A DNA stretch of 64,000 bases from Bagarius yarrelli (GCA_005784505.1 VCAZ01000120.1:819001-883000), one strand, 5' to 3'; shown: positions 22,479 through 34,959, numbered from the stretch's first letter. The notes: generated from the letters alone by a model not told the origin. Program-made: numbers and translations.

Positions 22479-23190
22479 GAATGCCTTAGACAGATTTGTC
22501 GAGGTCAGTATGTAGTGACGTCCAAACACACAAAGTGCAATAATAGTTTAACTGCAGGAGAAAGGCTGGTGTGTGTCTGTGCATGTTTATGCGTGTGTCT
22601 CTGTGCGTGTTTGTGTCTGTCTGTGTGCGTGTCTGTGTGCGTGTCTGTGTGTGCATGTGTTGTGTGCGTTCTCATTTGGCGTCAGTTGTCTGTGTGTGTG
22701 CGTGTGCTGTTCGTGTGTTGCGTGTCTGTTTGTGTGTCGTGTCTGTGTGTGTGTGTCGTGTGTCTCAGTTTGTTCAGTGTTCGTGTCTGTGTGTCTGTGT
22801 GTGTGTCTGTGTCGTGTGTGTGTGGTCTTCAGTTTGTTCGTGTCTGTGGGTGTGCATGTCTGTGTGCGTGTCTGTGTGTGTGCGTGTCTCAGTTTGTTGT
22901 CTGTGTGTGTGTTCGTGTCTGTGTGTGTGCGTGTCTCAGTTTGTTCGTGTCTGTGGGTGTGCATGTCTGTGTGTCTGTGTGCGTGTCTGTGTGTGTTCGT
23001 GTCTGTGTGTGTGCGTGTCTCAGTTTGTTCGTGTCTGTGGGTGTGCATGTCTGTGTGTCTGTGTGCGTGTCTGTGTGTGTTCGTGTCTGTGTGTGTGCTG
23101 TGTGTGCGTGTCTCAGTTTGTTCGTGTCTGTGGGTGTGCATGTCTGTGTGTCTGTGTGCGTGTCTGTGAGTGTTCGTGTCTGTGGCACAT
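22446..23190. repeat. GT-rich minisatellite with an 84-bp higher-order unit
   Basis: After a (GT)n run the sequence becomes 'tctgtgtgtgcgtg' variants organised in larger units marked by 'ctcagtttgttcgtgtctgt'. Marker copies start near 22934, 23018 and 23111, a spacing of 84 then 93 bp, with shorter diverged units to the left. All plus frames and a minus frame stay open for 200 codons or more only because the repeat lacks stop codons. Confidence 0.9.
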
Positions 23191-23499
23191 GTTTTTATTT
23201 CTAAGTTTGTAACTTTGCTATTTTTCATGGATCTGTGTTTTTTCAAAAACCACTAATGATACACACACAGACTTAAAGCAGCTGTGCGACTTTATTTCAC
23301 TGTCTCACTCTCGCTCTGTCTGTCTGTCTTTCTGTCTGTCTCTCTCTCTCTCTGTCTGTTTGTAGCTCTGTCTCACTTTCTGTAAGTGTAATAAATATCA
23401 TAGTCCAATACAGTGTGTGTAAGGAGACACAGGTTGGTAATGAGTCTCCGGTTCCAGTGTGTTGTAACAGTATGTTACTTTTATGACACCTGAGGATTA

Positions 23500-23590
23500 A
23501 CGATTTACCCTCAGCCAGGCCTGGGATTTGAACCCACAACCTTCAGATCAGCTGTTAAACAACTTAACCACTAAACTATTATCCCCCCAC
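23500..23590 (-). mobile_element. tRNA-like SINE head, minus strand
   Basis: On the minus strand 'tagtttagtggttaag' (A-box-like) is followed by 'gttgtgggttcaaatcccag' (a good B box). Body and tail are absent or unrecognisable. Confidence 0.65.
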
Positions 23591-23639
23591 ATGGTTAGCA
23601 CATGGATTCTGTTAGGTACAAAGACCAAGAAAGTACTGC

Positions 23640-23885
23640 AAATTCCTTTCCTTTTCCTCTTCCAAACCTTCAAACCTTCTTCCAGACATCCAACCTTTCT
23701 TCCAAAGCTTTTCCAAATTTCCTTCCAAACTTCCAAATTACCTTCCAAATCTCCTACCAAACTTATTTGCAAACCTTCTTCCAAACTTCTGTTTAAACTC
23801 CATTCCAAACTTCCAAACCTTCTTTCCAACTTTATTCCAAACTTTCTTTTAAACTCCATTCCAAACTTCCAAACAGAACAAAAAG
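23640..23885 (+). repeat. Degenerate 'ccttccaaacttccaa' tandem repeat
   Basis: Repeats of about 11 and 22 bp based on 'aaccttcttccaaacttcc'. The open frames on both strands follow from the repeat and show no conserved motif. Confidence 0.85.
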
Positions 23886-24343
23886 GTTTAATAAATAAAA
23901 ATATTGAAATGCATTATAGTTTACTAACTTAATATAAATACATTCATTAATTAAACTGTTATAAAATGTTTACAACATTATTATTATTATTATTCTCAAT
24001 ATGCAATCGTTAATAGTATAACAGTTATACAATAATAATAATATTAACGATAATATTTTGAAATGTTATAAATATTTATTCATCTATTTATCTATAAGCA
24101 CCTTTTTATCTTCGTATCTGCTCTTGGTACTTTTTACATACTAATATAATAATATTTGATTAAAATTGGGGCAGTTTAGCAATGTAAAAAGTGATCTAAA
24201 TATCTGTTAAAGACTAAATCATAATAATAACATTAATAATAATTTTAGCCTTACATTGGACAGTCTTTTCTTGGCCACATTATACATTTATGTGATTTTT
24301 ATTCTTTATATTATATCTATTATAATTTGTTATTCTCTCACTG
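23886..24343. other. Very AT-rich noncoding DNA
   Basis: Repeated 'attattattatt' and 'aataataat' with no gene signal. Confidence 0.6.
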
Positions 24344-24394
24344 TTGCTGGTATCTAATTCTCAGTCACTGCTTGACTATCGCGTCTCTTTGATA

Positions 24395-24840
24395 GTCGTT
24401 CCCTTTCCGAAAGAAAAAAAGTTGAGTAACATTCACGAAGCTGAAAGGTTTTTTTTATCGCTCATCAAGGAAGTTAAAGGAAAGGCCTTGTGTTCTGGAT
24501 GCAAATCAGCGAGCAGACGTGTAATGGCTGGGCTGCGTGGACGGGTTTCCGTGGAGACGATGAGAGCTCTGTACGGTTAGAGGAGCAGCCATTTCTCACA
24601 GACCTCCCGCACAGCCATGGCGCCTTCATCCACCCTCCCTCCTTTAAAGCGGAGTACAGTACCGCTTTTCATTCGCAGCATTCAGACCGCCAGTGAAAGG
24701 GAGACAAAGTGTCACACTGGAGGAAGAGAGGAAGAGCGTTTCACTCAAATGTTTTTGTTTTGTCCTGCTGCTCTTCGCTGCAGTGTTTTTCCTCATCATA
24801 ACACTTCACTTGCTTCATGAAGGAATGAAAAGTGTGTGGA
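24395..24840 (+). promoter_or_regulatory. GC-richer island with octamer and RFX-like X-box
   Basis: It stands out from AT-rich surroundings. It has a perfect octamer ATGCAAAT (24499-24506) and an imperfect RFX X-box, GTTTCCGTGGAGAC, at about 24545-24558. An ATG in strong context (cagccATGG, 24617) opens a 67-codon frame of no recognisable family. It could be a promoter, an enhancer or an upstream exon of a flanking gene. The motifs are short and may be chance. Confidence 0.3.
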
Positions 24841-26249
24841 ATGTGTGAAAAGGCAGAAAAACTCATAGATGCGTTTCTCATAGATGATGGAATTAGAATA
24901 GAACAAAACACTGCATGTAACAGTTAAATCACTGACAGACATCAAGAAGACCACTTTTTTCGATTTTTTCCTTAACAAATGTGTAAACAGAAAAAAAGCA
25001 CATGGATTCCGATATTTTCAGTTCAGTTTTAGACCTCATTCCTATGTAGGGTTAAATCGGAAATAAATCTGACACCAACAGCGGTATATCCCGTATAACT
25101 TAGAGATCAATGCTTCATTTAAGCAGTGGTGGGCAGTGCATTTGGTAGCTGGTCCCTCAGTGTGGATTTACCCGACTGATACACCTCACATCCCATCACA
25201 TCCCAGTTATAGAAACACATCAATACTAAACAAACACACAATATAACACGGCGTGGAATTACAGACAGAGAGACAAGAAACCCGTTAACACACAACTCCA
25301 AACCTCTACACTACAACCACAACTGTACCACCTACAACATCTGGAACAGTTCAGAATCAATATTTATCTTAATATTAATATCACATCACAAAAACATTAC
25401 AGATATCAATCAAATCTATCAGACATTTAAAGGCTGTAAGTCGGTGTTAGCGCTCGGCGGGGCTGGTCTGGAAGTGGGGAATAAACTCTTTCCCGTGCTG
25501 AGACAAGCTAGTTATCTTCAGGCTACTGAACTCTCCTCACCATCTACAACTTTACCGGAAAAATCCTCATTTTAAGTTTGTCCAAGACCGAATGAAATTC
25601 TGATGCTGATATCATTGTGGGCCGGATAGCGGGCCTGGTAGGCTTGAAATCTGAAATCTTTGAAATCTGACTGGTTAAAGAATCAGTGTTTAATATTATT
25701 ACCCAATGATCAATCTGCCACTGCTAATATAGTTCCACGGGCAGTTCCACGGGCAGTTCCACGGGCAGCGGTACTGATTCTGAAGGAAGATTAGATTAAC
25801 ATGGCAACACATAGAAACTGAAATCTGATTGGACAAAAAAATCTAACATCCACATCCACGTACTGGAAGCAGTGCAGCGAGAGAAACACTACGAACACTT
25901 CTCCTAAAGAGATCATAGTTTTGCCGACCTTTAAATATGGTAGTAAAAGCAAAATACTGAACACACTCCATCCACTCCACTCCTCCATGTGCTGTTGTTC
26001 TGATGTTGTAGGAATCTTAGTCTGGGAGAATTTGGAGCAGAGGTTGGTATGTTTGTACATCTGGTAATAAATCCGGTGGTTGCAAATTGTAGTTTTTCCT
26101 CATTGTTCCTGGTTCAGATGTAGTTTCAATTTGTTCTGCTCGAATGGCTGCACATCAGGAACTTTAATACAGAAAACGTTTCTATGGCACAGTGTTCTAA
26201 TGTCGCCATGTTAACACATAACATTTGCATGAACTGTTTTGTCTAGGAG
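24841..26249. other. Noncoding DNA, no gene seen
   Basis: Mostly unique-looking sequence. A small exact tandem repeat, 'agttccacgggc' three times, sits at about 25732-25768. No splice-flanked coding frame is evident. Confidence 0.4.
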
Positions 26250-26850
26250 CCAAGACTGTGGTTTAGTAATTAGCACAGTTACCTCACAGCAAAAAGGTTC
26301 CAGGTTCGTATCCCCTGCAGGGGTCTTTCATTTACAGCATTTGGCAGACATCCTTATATAAAGCAACTTACATTTATCTCATTCATACAAATAAGCAATT
26401 GCAATTTGCCCAGGGGCCCAACAGTGGTAGCTTGGTGGAGCTGGGAATCGAATCCACAATTGTCAGGTTGGTAGTCCAACACCTTAACCATGAGCCTCCA
26501 CTTCTTTCAGTGTTTGAGTATGCATGCTCTCCCCGTGTTTGTGTGTTTTTACTCCACTTCTTTCAGTGTTTGAGTATGCATGCTCTCCCCGTGTTTGTGT
26601 GTTTTTACTGCTGTTTACTTCTGCATTCCTAAAACTTGTATGTAAGGTTATGTGGTGATTCTAAATTTTCCATTGGAGTGAGTGTGTGTGAGTGTGTGTG
26701 TGAGATTGTTTGTTTCTATGTGGCCCTGTGATGGACTAGTGACCTGTATAGGGTGACCCCTGCCTTTCACCCAATGACAGTTGGGATAAACTCCAGCAGA
26801 TCCCTGTGACCGTGATTAGGAATAAGCAGGTATAAACGCTAGATGGATGT
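26250..26850 (+). mobile_element. SINE-B interrupted by a nested SINE-A
   Basis: The head at 26250-26330 has 'tggtttagtaattagcacag' and the B-box-like 'ccaggttcgtatcccctgc'. The element resumes after the inserted SINE-A and ends with 'gggataaactccagcagatc' and 'aataagcaggtata'. A 56-bp exact tandem duplication (26496-26551 and 26552-26607) follows the junction. Confidence 0.85.
26331..26502 (-). mobile_element. SINE-A inserted inside a SINE-B
   Basis: Minus-strand copy with tail complement 'gcatttggcagacatcctta' and head complement 'caacaccttaaccatgagcc'. It is flanked by 7-bp target-site duplications, 'tctttca', at 26324-26330 and 26503-26509. Confidence 0.9.
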
Positions 26851-27365
26851 TTAGTTTAGGTGTGTGTACATGGGCTTTATACAGGAACACACTATAGATT
26901 ATATCAGGACCATTTTTAGAGATCAGAGAAGAAACATTATTTTTCTGTTCGATACAAAACCAAACAGGTTTCTCCAACTGACAGACTAAAGGCCAGGATC
27001 AGAAGAAGCAGATTTTAATCCATACATTCTGCTTAATATCTGCAGGACCTTTTTCAGCTAATAAATATCATTTGATAGTTGTTTTTTTCGGAGTGCTGAG
27101 GTGGGTTTCTCACGCTCTCGGGTTTGACTTCACATGAGAGTGTGACACGGCCAACAATCTCCACTGATAGCTTTAAAAACACTCAACAACAAGAGTAGAT
27201 ACAATCCATGATGACCAGATATCTAACAGAACGTATTAGCTTTCTGTTTTAAACACATTTTAAACACAAGCAACTTTTCCTAAACAACCAATTCAGGTGA
27301 GACTCAGAGGTCGTAGTGCAGAGAATAGCATAATAACATATTATTATGCTCATCAACCCATTTAT

Positions 27366-27640
27366 TGACCGGCTGTGGCTAAATAGTTAGCAGAATTAAA
27401 TAATACCCTTTTAGTTGGGGGACGGGTTCTTGCACCTGCCTCATAAGTATGGTCATAATGCTTTTGGTGGTGTCCTCATGATACTTCAACTTCTCTTAGT
27501 CCAATAACTTTGTGTAGTATCTCTAAATTGTCTCTGGTTTAAGTGTATGCGTGTAATTGTGCCCAGTGATAGTCTGGCACCCTGAAGTCTCCGAGATCGC
27601 CTCCAGGCTCCTTATGAAAAATGGATGGATAAATGGTTGG
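27366..27640 (+). mobile_element. Diverged SINE-B-like element
   Basis: 'gctgtggctaaatagttagc' at the start, 'tctaaattgtctctgg' in the middle, and 'gatcgcctccaggctcctta' with (GGAT)n at the end. The order matches other SINE-B copies but identity is low. Confidence 0.5.
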
Positions 27641-29428
27641 ATAGAAAAAATTTATTTTAAAAAATTGACAAGTAATGTCAAAAGATGACAGCGAAAATAA
27701 CCCAAGCAGCTTTTGGGGATGTCTTTAGTGCCCTTAGAAGAACTAAGTTATTAGGTATTAATTAAATGTGGTGAACAGAACGGTAGTCACCCATATGATG
27801 GATCATCAGGTACCGTCACACTCAATCAGGAACTATTGTGTGTATGGAAACTGAGCCTGGTGTTGTCAAAAAGGGTTAAACCAGTGGGATCTGTAGTATA
27901 CGACCTGTAAGATAGTGAGACGTGTCTGATTACCAACAGATGCTATCTGATCTACTTTAGTGAATCTGTAAGATAATGAAAGTGTCTTGTGGTATTAGCA
28001 ACCACGAGAAGAGGTTGGTGCTAATATAAGATGTCAGCTTAAGGCCCTCCTCAGAGTGGATTTATTTTATATTTGTAGCTGCTGTAATTGAATTATTATT
28101 GCAGCGTTTTACTGGTTATTTAATCCCTTCTGATTCCTTTCTTCCCATACCAAATTTATCTGTTCTCTAACTAGCATGCATGGCCACAGATAGTATAAAT
28201 CCAAGTGTTGGTAAATTCAGTTGGTTTATTCTATTGTATCTAAACTAAACAAAACCTAATCCTAGACAAAAGCAGGTACAATTTACAGCCATGTTATAGT
28301 CTTACATTGATTACACAAACTCACTATGTAGCTCAAGTGGCCCAATGAGCCACTGGTGATGGGAAGTGTGGGTCCCATCTGGGGAAGTAAATTTTTAGTC
28401 AGTAGATTAAATGTGCAATAGATGGTTGTCTTCGAAAAAGTGTTTTTGTTCTGCTGATTGTCTCGTCACATCATCCTGATAGCATTGCTTATTTGATTAG
28501 TCAAAATGTATTTATATGTAATTATATATTCTGTGGAAGGCGTAGCACCAAGAAATATTTGTGAAAAAAAAAATCTTCAAACATGGATAAACATTTTCAA
28601 ACAAGGCTTTCCTACCCGCCTGTCAACATATGTATGTCCATACCTCTCTGCACCCTGTTCACACAGACAGGATCATCAGCGCATTTACGTACACTGTGCA
28701 GACTAGCTAATCTTCCTTTCCAACAACCGACATCAAGCAGCCTTGTAAAAGTACCTAAAAGAAAGACTGCTGCCCAAAAAGTGTAGATCAAAACCTGTGG
28801 AGCAAAAAACCTGAATCAATCTCGGTGGTGTGTTTCCACTCTGAAATCGACTACAGAGTCCAAGGGTCTGAAAGATGATGTAATGGTTGATGTCACAAGG
28901 TGGGATTAGATTTGTTTTAATAGTTTATGTAGTTTGTGTATCTTAATGTGTTAGTTCAACCACAGCAGCATTGTGTAATCGGGTATTATTATTATTATGT
29001 TTGGCATTTTATTACTCTTACTAACTGTAATATAAGGTTTTCTCCCTGCGAATGACATACGATGTATTGTAGTAATGTCGTCTCTGGTCATCTAGTCTGT
29101 GCACGTTCATGCGTTTAGGAGGTGTGGCTTTGGAAGGCGATTTACATGAAGGGTGGGAGTAGTGAGCATTTTCCAAGATGTTCCACTGCACCTTCAGATT
29201 TAAGGTTAAGGTGTTCTTTAACCTTTCATCTTAACCAGCTTGGATTACATCCCACATCATTGTTAATTAGCAGTGGATAATTCACAATTTAATGCAACAC
29301 ACTCCATTCATTCTGAACCTTAAACAGAACCAAGCTGTCTGTTTGGGGGTCTCTAACTAATTCAGTTGCTAGTACAGGAAACAGTTTACAGCCATGTTAT
29401 AGTCATATGTTATCTCTGTTGCACCATC
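27641..29428. other. Noncoding DNA, no gene seen
   Basis: No recognisable repeats or exon-like frames. A phrase, 'acagccatgttatagtc', occurs at about 28286 and again at 29381, hinting at an old duplicated segment. Confidence 0.4.
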
Positions 29429-29880
29429 CCGTCCCATCCACAGGGCCGATGCCAGGATGGTGTTGGACACAGAGCCGGTCAAGACCGGGGCATTTGTTCT
29501 GAACTGGCTCATGTTTGCACTGGCAGAGAGTAGAACCTGCTACGTCACCAACATGTGACCAGAATCACTTGCTATCGCTTTTCCTCTCTTTCTGTTTTGA
29601 ATGCCTGTATCATTAAACGCCGTGGTTGCCATTGACCCGTTCTCTGTGGAACCTGGATTTTTTAGTTTATCTGATTGGTTTCCTCTGTCCATCACTAATG
29701 AACTAACATTAAATTCTCCTTGTTCATTTATTTGGCGTTTATTAAACTGCGCCCGCTCCGATGGAAGCTCTGCCCACTTCGTTCCAGACCCATGGCTCCT
29801 GCCCAAGTCTGTTTTCAGTAAATAAAGCACAGCCTGGTTCTTGACCTCCGGTTCCACAGCACCGTCCACAGTGGAAAAGC
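29429..29880. other. Open frames of unknown origin on both strands
   Basis: A minus frame of 109 codons (29540-29869) and a plus frame from 29457 (MVLDTEPVKTGAFVLNWLMF..., 33 codons to TGA) look less random than the surroundings but match no family I know. Overlapping open frames on both strands suggest a transposon relic or chance rather than a gene. Confidence 0.2.
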
Positions 29881-29999
29881 AGTAACAGTCAAAGGTTCCT
29901 CAAGTTCTCTATATAATTTTCTTCACTTATCCCATGTTAGGTAGGTGGAGTCAGAGTGCAGGGTCATCCATGATACAAGTGGAATGGGTTCAGGGACTT

Positions 30000-30870
30000 G
30001 CTGAAGGGCCCAACAGTGGCAGACTGGCTGTGTTAGGGCCTTAACCCTGATTTACAATCAACAACCGAGAGTCTTAACCATTTGAGCACCAGTGAACTAC
30101 TGATTCTTGTCTGTAATGTGATTCGAACAACAAACTGTCCACCAGAAGTGTTTGATACTGAGAATAAATCTGTAGCTGGTATAATATTAGAGAGCTTATC
30201 ATCAATTATGAATTTTTTAAATTAAATATCTGGTAAAATAACTTCTTATATAAAATAGCTATTTCCAAACATTTCCATGTTACTACAAATCTGTTCCTAT
30301 TCTAATTCTAAAAATGTTAAAAAAAAAACCCAGACATACAGATATTTTCTGTAAAGAATTATTTTCATATTTTATACACAATTTAAGCCCAGGATCGGTT
30401 ATACACACACGCTTACATTCCATTGCTGGCTTTTGAGGGTATCTTTATCCAAAAAGACTTAACATTTATCTCAGTTGTAATCCAACTTGGCGAAGGTTAA
30501 GGACCTTGCTCAGGGCTCCAGCTGTGGCAGCTTGGTGGTGCTGTTAATTGAACCAATGATCTTTTAGTTAGCAGTCACAAATTCAGAATTAGGGCACTGC
30601 CTGGTTCCTCTGTTTCACATTAATTAGGAGCAAAAGCAGAACCATTAACAATTCTGTTCTGGGAAGTGAAAGCTCTGCTTTAATTCCCAGCACCACCACC
30701 AAGCTGCCACCTGGTTCCCCTTAACATTTCTGGCAGTAAGCAGATGCCTTTAACCAGTACGACTTTAACCACAATAATCACTATTTTTCAAATCAACTGA
30801 GCAGTCAATGGTTAGGGGCCTTGATTAGGGGCCCATCAGTGGAATCCTGGTGGTGCTGGGAATCATTTTT
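30000..30870. mobile_element. Cluster of degraded SINE-A pieces, both orientations
   Basis: Minus-strand pieces lie at 30000-30095 ('agggcccaacagtggcag'), 30425-30600 ('ggaccttgctcagggctcca') and 30790-30865. A plus-strand piece is at 30660-30740 ('aattcccagcaccaccacca'). The site has taken repeated insertions. Confidence 0.65.
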
Positions 30871-30882
30871 CAATCAAGATAT

Positions 30883-30884
<2 letters not shown>

Positions 30885-30919
<35 letters not shown>

Positions 30920-31199
30920 GGAGAGAGAGAGAGACTGATAAACAGAAAAAGAGAGACTGATAGACAGAAAGAGAGAGACTGATAGACAAGAAAGAGAGAG
31001 AGAGAGAGGGAGAGAGAGAGACAGAGAGACAGAGAGAGCAAGAGAGAGAGAGAGAGAGGAAGAGTGAGACAGACAGGGAGAGAGAGAGAGAGAAAGTAAG
31101 ACTGAGACAGACAGAAAGAGTGAAAAAGAGGGAGAGACAGACAGAAAAGATACAGAGGGAGAGAGAGACAGACAGACAGACAAAGTGACAAAGGGAGAG

Positions 31200-31234
<35 letters not shown>

Positions 31235-31292
31235 CAAACAAACAGACAGAGAGAGGGAGAGAGAAATAAATAGAAAGAAAGAAAGAAAGAGC
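30885..31292. repeat. 400-bp polypurine (GA)n/(GACA)n tract
   Basis: Almost only A and G with regular C and T breaks on the plus strand. Long (SL)n frames on the minus strand are artefacts. Long mirror-symmetric purine tracts can form triplex (H-DNA). Confidence 0.95.
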
Positions 31293-32825
31293 GAATGAGA
31301 GCAGCCGAGCCGAACTGCCAGCCTTCTGTACAGGTTTCGGGTTCTAACTGAGAGCTTTTGGTTCCGTGATGAGAAATGAGATGTTGATTGTTTTTAATGC
31401 TTGTGTAAATTCCCCACAATTTAACAAAAAGGACCACATGCCATTATACAATACACAATTACACAATGCTCACGCCGGGTCTTTATATTGGGGGGAAACA
31501 GTTCGGTTCTCCAACCTGTACTGACTCGTCCCTCATTTTCTATGTGCAGGTAACTTTAAAAAGCTGGGTTGTAGAGGGTAACAAGACAGGGCCTGTGGGT
31601 TCCTTTAATTCTTTCCTGTGGCCACCAGATTCCAATCAGACTCTTAGTTAGCAACGACTTCTTTCCCACAGGAAACAAAATCTCAGCGCCTCTACAAAAA
31701 GAAAGGCTGTGTAAAGAACCTGTAAAGAAGTCGAGAACAAAGCAGCGCTTGGCATTGATTCCTCTCCTCTTTTGTACTTGTAATCACCAGAAGGCAAGAC
31801 AAACCTGACGACCGGCCCATCCCTCCAACCAGAGCACAAAAGAACCATGCTTGTTTATAATCAGGCTCTTGAATGAGGATCACCTTTTCTCCCTGCACTC
31901 ACACGAAAGAGCCTCGGAGTGTGTAACAAAAAGGTTGTAGCATTCTACCCTCAGGGGGACGTGAACTCAGCTGGCGTCTTTGTCTTTGCCTGTGGGTCCA
32001 TGATCTAACCACAACAGATTACAGGAAATCACGTGAACACCGCAGGCACAGTTCTCCAGAAATCCAGTTACATCAGTAGACAGTCTAGAACTTTTAAATG
32101 ATCTTAGATACAAGATAAAGATTAGCAAAAAGAATGTCAGTGGAACCAGTATAACAAGAGCACTACATTAGTCGAGCTGGATTCTGATTGGTCGAAAGGT
32201 TAACTAGTTTGTCCATAAGCTGGCTTTGTTTGTATAGCCACATATCATTTACGGGGATGTGCGATGTGAACAAATGTTCATCAAATGGCTTCCCACATCC
32301 CATAACTTATTATGCTGAGGTTTTTTTTTTTGAAAGGACCATCCAGTGCAACGGAGAACGTGGAAAAGTGGTGAAGAAGTAGTGAAGAACAGCATCGAGA
32401 ATCAAGAGGAAGGTGTAGAAAACAGTGATAAGATGGAGCAGCCATGTTAAATTGTTAAAGACAGAGGAAGAGACAGGAGGAGGAGTTGGAGGTAGCAGAG
32501 CTGAAGAGGTTGAGGTTCTTCTGGAAAGTAATGAGGTTGGAATAGGATTAGGAATAAGTAGTTAGGAATGAGAGGGACGGTTCATGTTGGACATTTTAAG
32601 GACAAAGTCAAGAAAGCAAGATTGAGAGGGTTTGGACATGTGCAGGGAAGGGATAGTGGAAATATTAATAGGAGGTTGGACATGAAGCTGCAAGCAGGAA
32701 GTTAGTGGGTGTGAGTAAGTGAGTGAGTGAAGAAGATGCAAAATATACAGCTGGATGGAGGCAGATGATTCACTTTGGCGACCACTGAAGGGAACCACCA
32801 AAAAGAAAAAAAAGAGTCTCCAATG
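31293..32825. other. Noncoding DNA, no gene seen
   Basis: Unique-looking sequence with purine-rich 'gaggaagag/gaggttgga' stretches at 32400-32560. No supported exon. Confidence 0.4.
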
Positions 32826-33200
32826 CCAATGATCCATCCACCCATCTATCCATCTTGTTTACCCGCTTATTTCTAATCAGGTAATCAGGGTCACAGGGAT
32901 CTGCTAAAGTTTATCCCAGCTGTCATTGGGTGAAAGGCAGGGATCACCCTGGACAGATCACCAGGGCCACATATAGACCCACACACACACAGTCACACAC
33001 ACATACACTCACTCACACACTCACTCACTCTTATTGTCGATTTAAAATCACCAATCAATCTAACATACATGTTTTTGGACTGTTGGAGGAAACCGGAGAA
33101 CCCGGAGTAAACACACACAAGCACAGGAAGAACATACAAATTCCACACAGAAAGACCCCTGCAGGGGAACCACTGCACGAAGCCACTGTACTGCCGTCAT
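32826..33200 (-). mobile_element. SINE-B, minus strand, near full length
   Basis: The minus-strand 3' end is at the left ('ttatcccagctgtcattggg'). The middle has the complement of the 'tccggtttcctccaac' box, and the head lies near 33170-33200 with 'ctgcaggggaaccactgc'. A (CACT)n run is internal. Confidence 0.85.
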
Positions 33201-33429
33201 CTTATCAGTCATTGGTTACTTCATTTATTTATCTTTTTTCCTGAACATGTTTTTATCTAATTAAGGTCGAGCTGGAATAGTTTTTTTTTTTTTAGTAACA
33301 AGAATAATAATTGGTAGCAGTGGTCTATAAGGAACACACAGAGACTCGTGTGTGTAAGGCAGGAAACGAGACTAAACGAAACAAAGGCAAAAAAAGCATA
33401 AACACGGCTGTAAGGACAGCATGTACTAG

Positions 33430-33600
33430 TGGTAGCTTGTCATAGCTCAGTGGTTTAAATTGTTGGACTGTAATCAGAAGGTCATGGTTTCAAATCTCAA
33501 CATCACCAATCTGGTTCCCCAGCAAGGTCTGCTCAGCTGTACAAATGAAATAAATGTTAGTTGCTTTGGATGAGGGCGTCTACCAAATGCCGTAAAGGCG
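33430..33600 (+). mobile_element. SINE-A
   Basis: 'gtcatagctcagtggtttaa' (A-box-like head), 'aatctcaacatcaccaatct', and the tail 'ggatgagggcgtctaccaaa'. A second shorter piece follows at about 33740-33835. Confidence 0.8.
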
Positions 33601-33835
33601 TACAGTACCTGTGAGAATGGCGTGTTCTAAATCAGTCAAGTGGAAATAAGTAGGCGTCTCAACAGACATCCCGATTTCTCAACAGAATCACAATTAAAAC
33701 TAAAGAGCAAGCTAGAGTTGTAGATCTGTGCTTAATGTTTTGTACTGCTGATTAGAATAGTTTGGGTTTAATTCCCCGTACCACCAAGCTGCCACTGCTC
33801 AGCCAAGCCATTTAGTAAAAATGAGATAAATGTAA

Positions 33836-34519
33836 AAACCCCCAGTGAATAGAGTTCTAGAATAGTTCTCCAGAGGTTCCTGAGTCTGCAGCATTTGTGT
33901 GTTAAAATAACCAGAGTGATGACTAAACAGATGTTTTTAACCGAGCGGAAACACCTTGACGAGTAAAGGGATGTTTTTTAGCTGACACGGCCATCCTGTG
34001 TTTATGCTCATCTGCACTTCTACTAATGATCATCAACCCCAAGCTGAAACCCTGACCAGGGGTGTAGACCAGCCACAAGTCTGTTTAAAGGCTCAGAAGA
34101 GGCAACTTGGTGGTACTGGTATTAGTATTAGTGTCTGATCTCATTAATACTATTGGAACACAAGCCCTGGAGAGAATTCATTCTCTGAGTTAATATTTGC
34201 ATTCAGATATGATCAGAGTGTGAAATTGTGAGCGATCAGTCGTGTGGTTCATCCAGCAGAGGGCGATATTGTGATATTTACCCCACTGCTGTTCTTCTAC
34301 TGGCTCTGATCAGCAATTCAGTTTCATTTTATTTACACAGAATGCAGTAACAATGAAAAGTGTAAGTTTGCCCATAATGAAGAAACCGGTGGCAACTGAC
34401 GGTGGCAATAAAAACCTCCACCCCATTTACAACCTTTTTCATTTAGGGTTTTTTAAGCTTATAAAGTAAATAAAATCTTTACACGAATGCAATAATAAAA
34501 ATAATAATTGATAAATGGG
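33836..34519. other. Noncoding DNA, no gene seen
   Basis: Nothing recognised. Confidence 0.35.
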
Positions 34520-34525
34520 GACTGT

Positions 34526-34529
<4 letters not shown>

Positions 34530-34567
<38 letters not shown>

Positions 34568-34765
34568 AATAACAATAATAACAACAGAATTAGAAAGAAA
34601 GGAAGGAAGGAAGCAAGGGAGGAAGGAAGGACAAAGGGCAGTTAAAGAAAGAGAGAGAGAGAAAGAAAGAGAGAGAGCGAGAGAGTGTGTGTGTGTGTAA
34701 GAGAGAAAGAGAAAATTTGGTACTGGGGCAGTCAAAGAAAAAGACAGAGAGTGTGTGTATGTGTC

Positions 34766-34847
<82 letters not shown>

Positions 34848-34916
34848 AATAGAGAAAGAGGAAGAGAGCAGCTTTGTCCCACAACCCTTGGAATGCTCAT
34901 TGTCATGTGTTTCCTC

Positions 34917-34959
<43 letters not shown>

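Noticed and set aside
23203..23539. Conserved-looking frame with a tRNA-like segment, possibly a tRNA gene
   Set aside because: The A- and B-box-like sequence at 23500-23590 lacks a full cloverleaf and matches SINE heads elsewhere in the window.
29429..29869. Open frames on both strands near a 'cccatccacag' acceptor-like site
   Set aside because: No family recognised, overlapping frames on both strands, no partner exon; kept only as a low-confidence region.
30863..31437. Leu/Ser-rich frames up to 184 codons on the minus strand
   Set aside because: Produced entirely by the GA/GACA polypurine tract.
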